Of a DNA stretch of 8,175 nucleotides, positions 7,918-8,175 are shown one piece after another; position 1 is the stretch's first letter; every line of letters begins with the position of its first letter. Both the position numbers and the translations under genes were made by a program. Source of the stretch: Pseudomonadota bacterium (GTDB lineage: Bacteria; Pseudomonadota; Alphaproteobacteria; Acetobacterales; Acetobacteraceae); NCBI GenBank assembly GCA_021826565.1, contig JAKAZJ010000061.1, positions 1 to 8,175 on the forward strand, written 5' to 3'. The notes below the pieces were generated by a model. That model saw nothing but the letters and a program-made list of their open reading frames with translations, was not told the origin of the DNA and searched no databases.

Positions 7918-8029
7918 TTCGGAGTCACCCTGGCACAGCGGTATTTACGGGAGTCTAACACCGGTGGCGACGCTGGCCAGGGACCGGGAGTAGCGCCGCT
8001 CCGCGACGGATGGCAGGGAAGCAGACGCC
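7918..8029. promoter_or_regulatory. Divergent intergenic region between the GH15 gene and the malQ-like gene
   Basis: This 112-base gap must carry the starts of both divergent genes. It contains the most AT-rich patch nearby (about 7941-7960). On the minus strand, TCGCCA (7970-7965) and TAAATA (7947-7942) are 17 bases apart and could be a weak -35/-10 pair for the GH15 gene, though both match the sigma-70 consensus poorly. The GH15 Shine-Dalgarno sequence is AGGGTGAC at 7931-7924. AGGGA at 8015-8019 lies 10 bases before the plus-strand ATG at 8030. I see no clear operator palindrome. Confidence 0.4.
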
Positions 8030-8175
8030 ATGGACGAGGACGAGCGCGCACGGATCGGCCGTCTGGCCGCGCTGGCGGGGATCGAGCCCGGCTATCGCGA
8101 CACCGCCGGGCAGTTCCGCCCGGTCTTGCCGGAGGCGCAGGCGGCCCTGTTGCGGGTGCTGGGCTACGACGTCTC
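8030..8175 (+). CDS. malQ: Probable 4-alpha-glucanotransferase MalQ, N-terminal fragment, runs off right edge
   Basis: The first 48 codons from ATG 8030 read MDEDERARIGRLAALAGIEP and continue with GYRDTAGQFRPVLPEAQAAL, then LRVLGYDV. The pattern 'LAxLAGIxxxYxDxxGxxxxV', followed by an ALL...LG helix, resembles the N-terminal extension of proteobacterial MalQ (GH77). That region precedes the catalytic barrel, so no catalytic residue is visible here. MalQ (amylomaltase) transfers glucan segments between malto-oligosaccharides and would recycle GlgX products. The neighbourhood supports the call. The start is backed by AGGGA at 8015-8019; the ATG at 8010 is in another frame. Another alpha-glucan enzyme with a similar N-terminal helical segment cannot be excluded. 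Confidence 0.7.
   Translation, partial: MDEDERARIGRLAALAGIEPGYRDTAGQFRPVLPEAQAALLRVLGYDV

Noticed and set aside
8010..8030. ATG at 8010 as an alternative start for the malQ-like gene
   Set aside because: It is in a different frame from the MalQ-like sequence and yields no sensible protein.
1..8175. CRISPR arrays, insertion sequences, tRNA or rRNA genes, phage or defence genes
   Set aside because: No regularly spaced repeats, transposase-like frames, terminal inverted repeats or tRNA-like folds were seen on either strand.

Overview
The window is a high-GC stretch of bacterial chromosome, about 70% GC by eye. It is dominated by alpha-glucan (glycogen / malto-oligosaccharide) metabolism. Dense GC3-rich coding, the gene set and an FNR/FixK-type box of the alphaproteobacterial form point to an alphaproteobacterium, possibly Acetobacteraceae/Rhodospirillales. 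That placement is inference; no rRNA or other phylogenetic marker is present.

Layout. Positions 1-91 (minus) hold the first 30 codons of a MetE-like methyltransferase (cobalamin-independent methionine synthase / UROD-like superfamily) that runs off the left edge. Positions 92-1101 contain no intact gene. They hold a good FNR-type palindrome at 326-339, a coding-like but unrecognised stretch at about 412-669, and at about 670-1056 the broken remains of a SpoIIAA-like (STAS-related) gene whose conserved segments fall in different reading frames. Then comes a plus-strand pair: glgB (1102-3321, branching enzyme, apparently starting at a rare ATT codon) and glgX (3318-5399, debranching enzyme), overlapping by 4 bases. 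A 130-base convergent gap (5400-5529) carries a pair of near-identical palindromes centred on GGCGCC. It separates glgX from a minus-strand GH15 glucoamylase/glucodextranase-type gene (5530-7917). After a 112-base divergent gap, the plus-strand gene at 8030 begins a protein resembling the N-terminus of MalQ (4-alpha-glucanotransferase) and runs off the right edge.

How the genes fit together: GlgB introduces alpha-1,6 branches into glycogen. GlgX removes short outer branches after phosphorolysis. MalQ, if correctly named, would re-lengthen the released malto-oligosaccharides. The GH15 enzyme, which shows no signal peptide, would hydrolyse glucans or oligosaccharides to glucose inside the cell. 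All four catalytic-region motifs of GlgB and GlgX, and both catalytic glutamates of the GH15 enzyme, are visible, so these three genes look functional.

I found no convincing new biological system. The points most worth a second look are the multi-frameshift SpoIIAA-like relic, the ATT start of glgB beside it, the FNR box now upstream of a dead gene, and the palindrome pair between the convergent genes.
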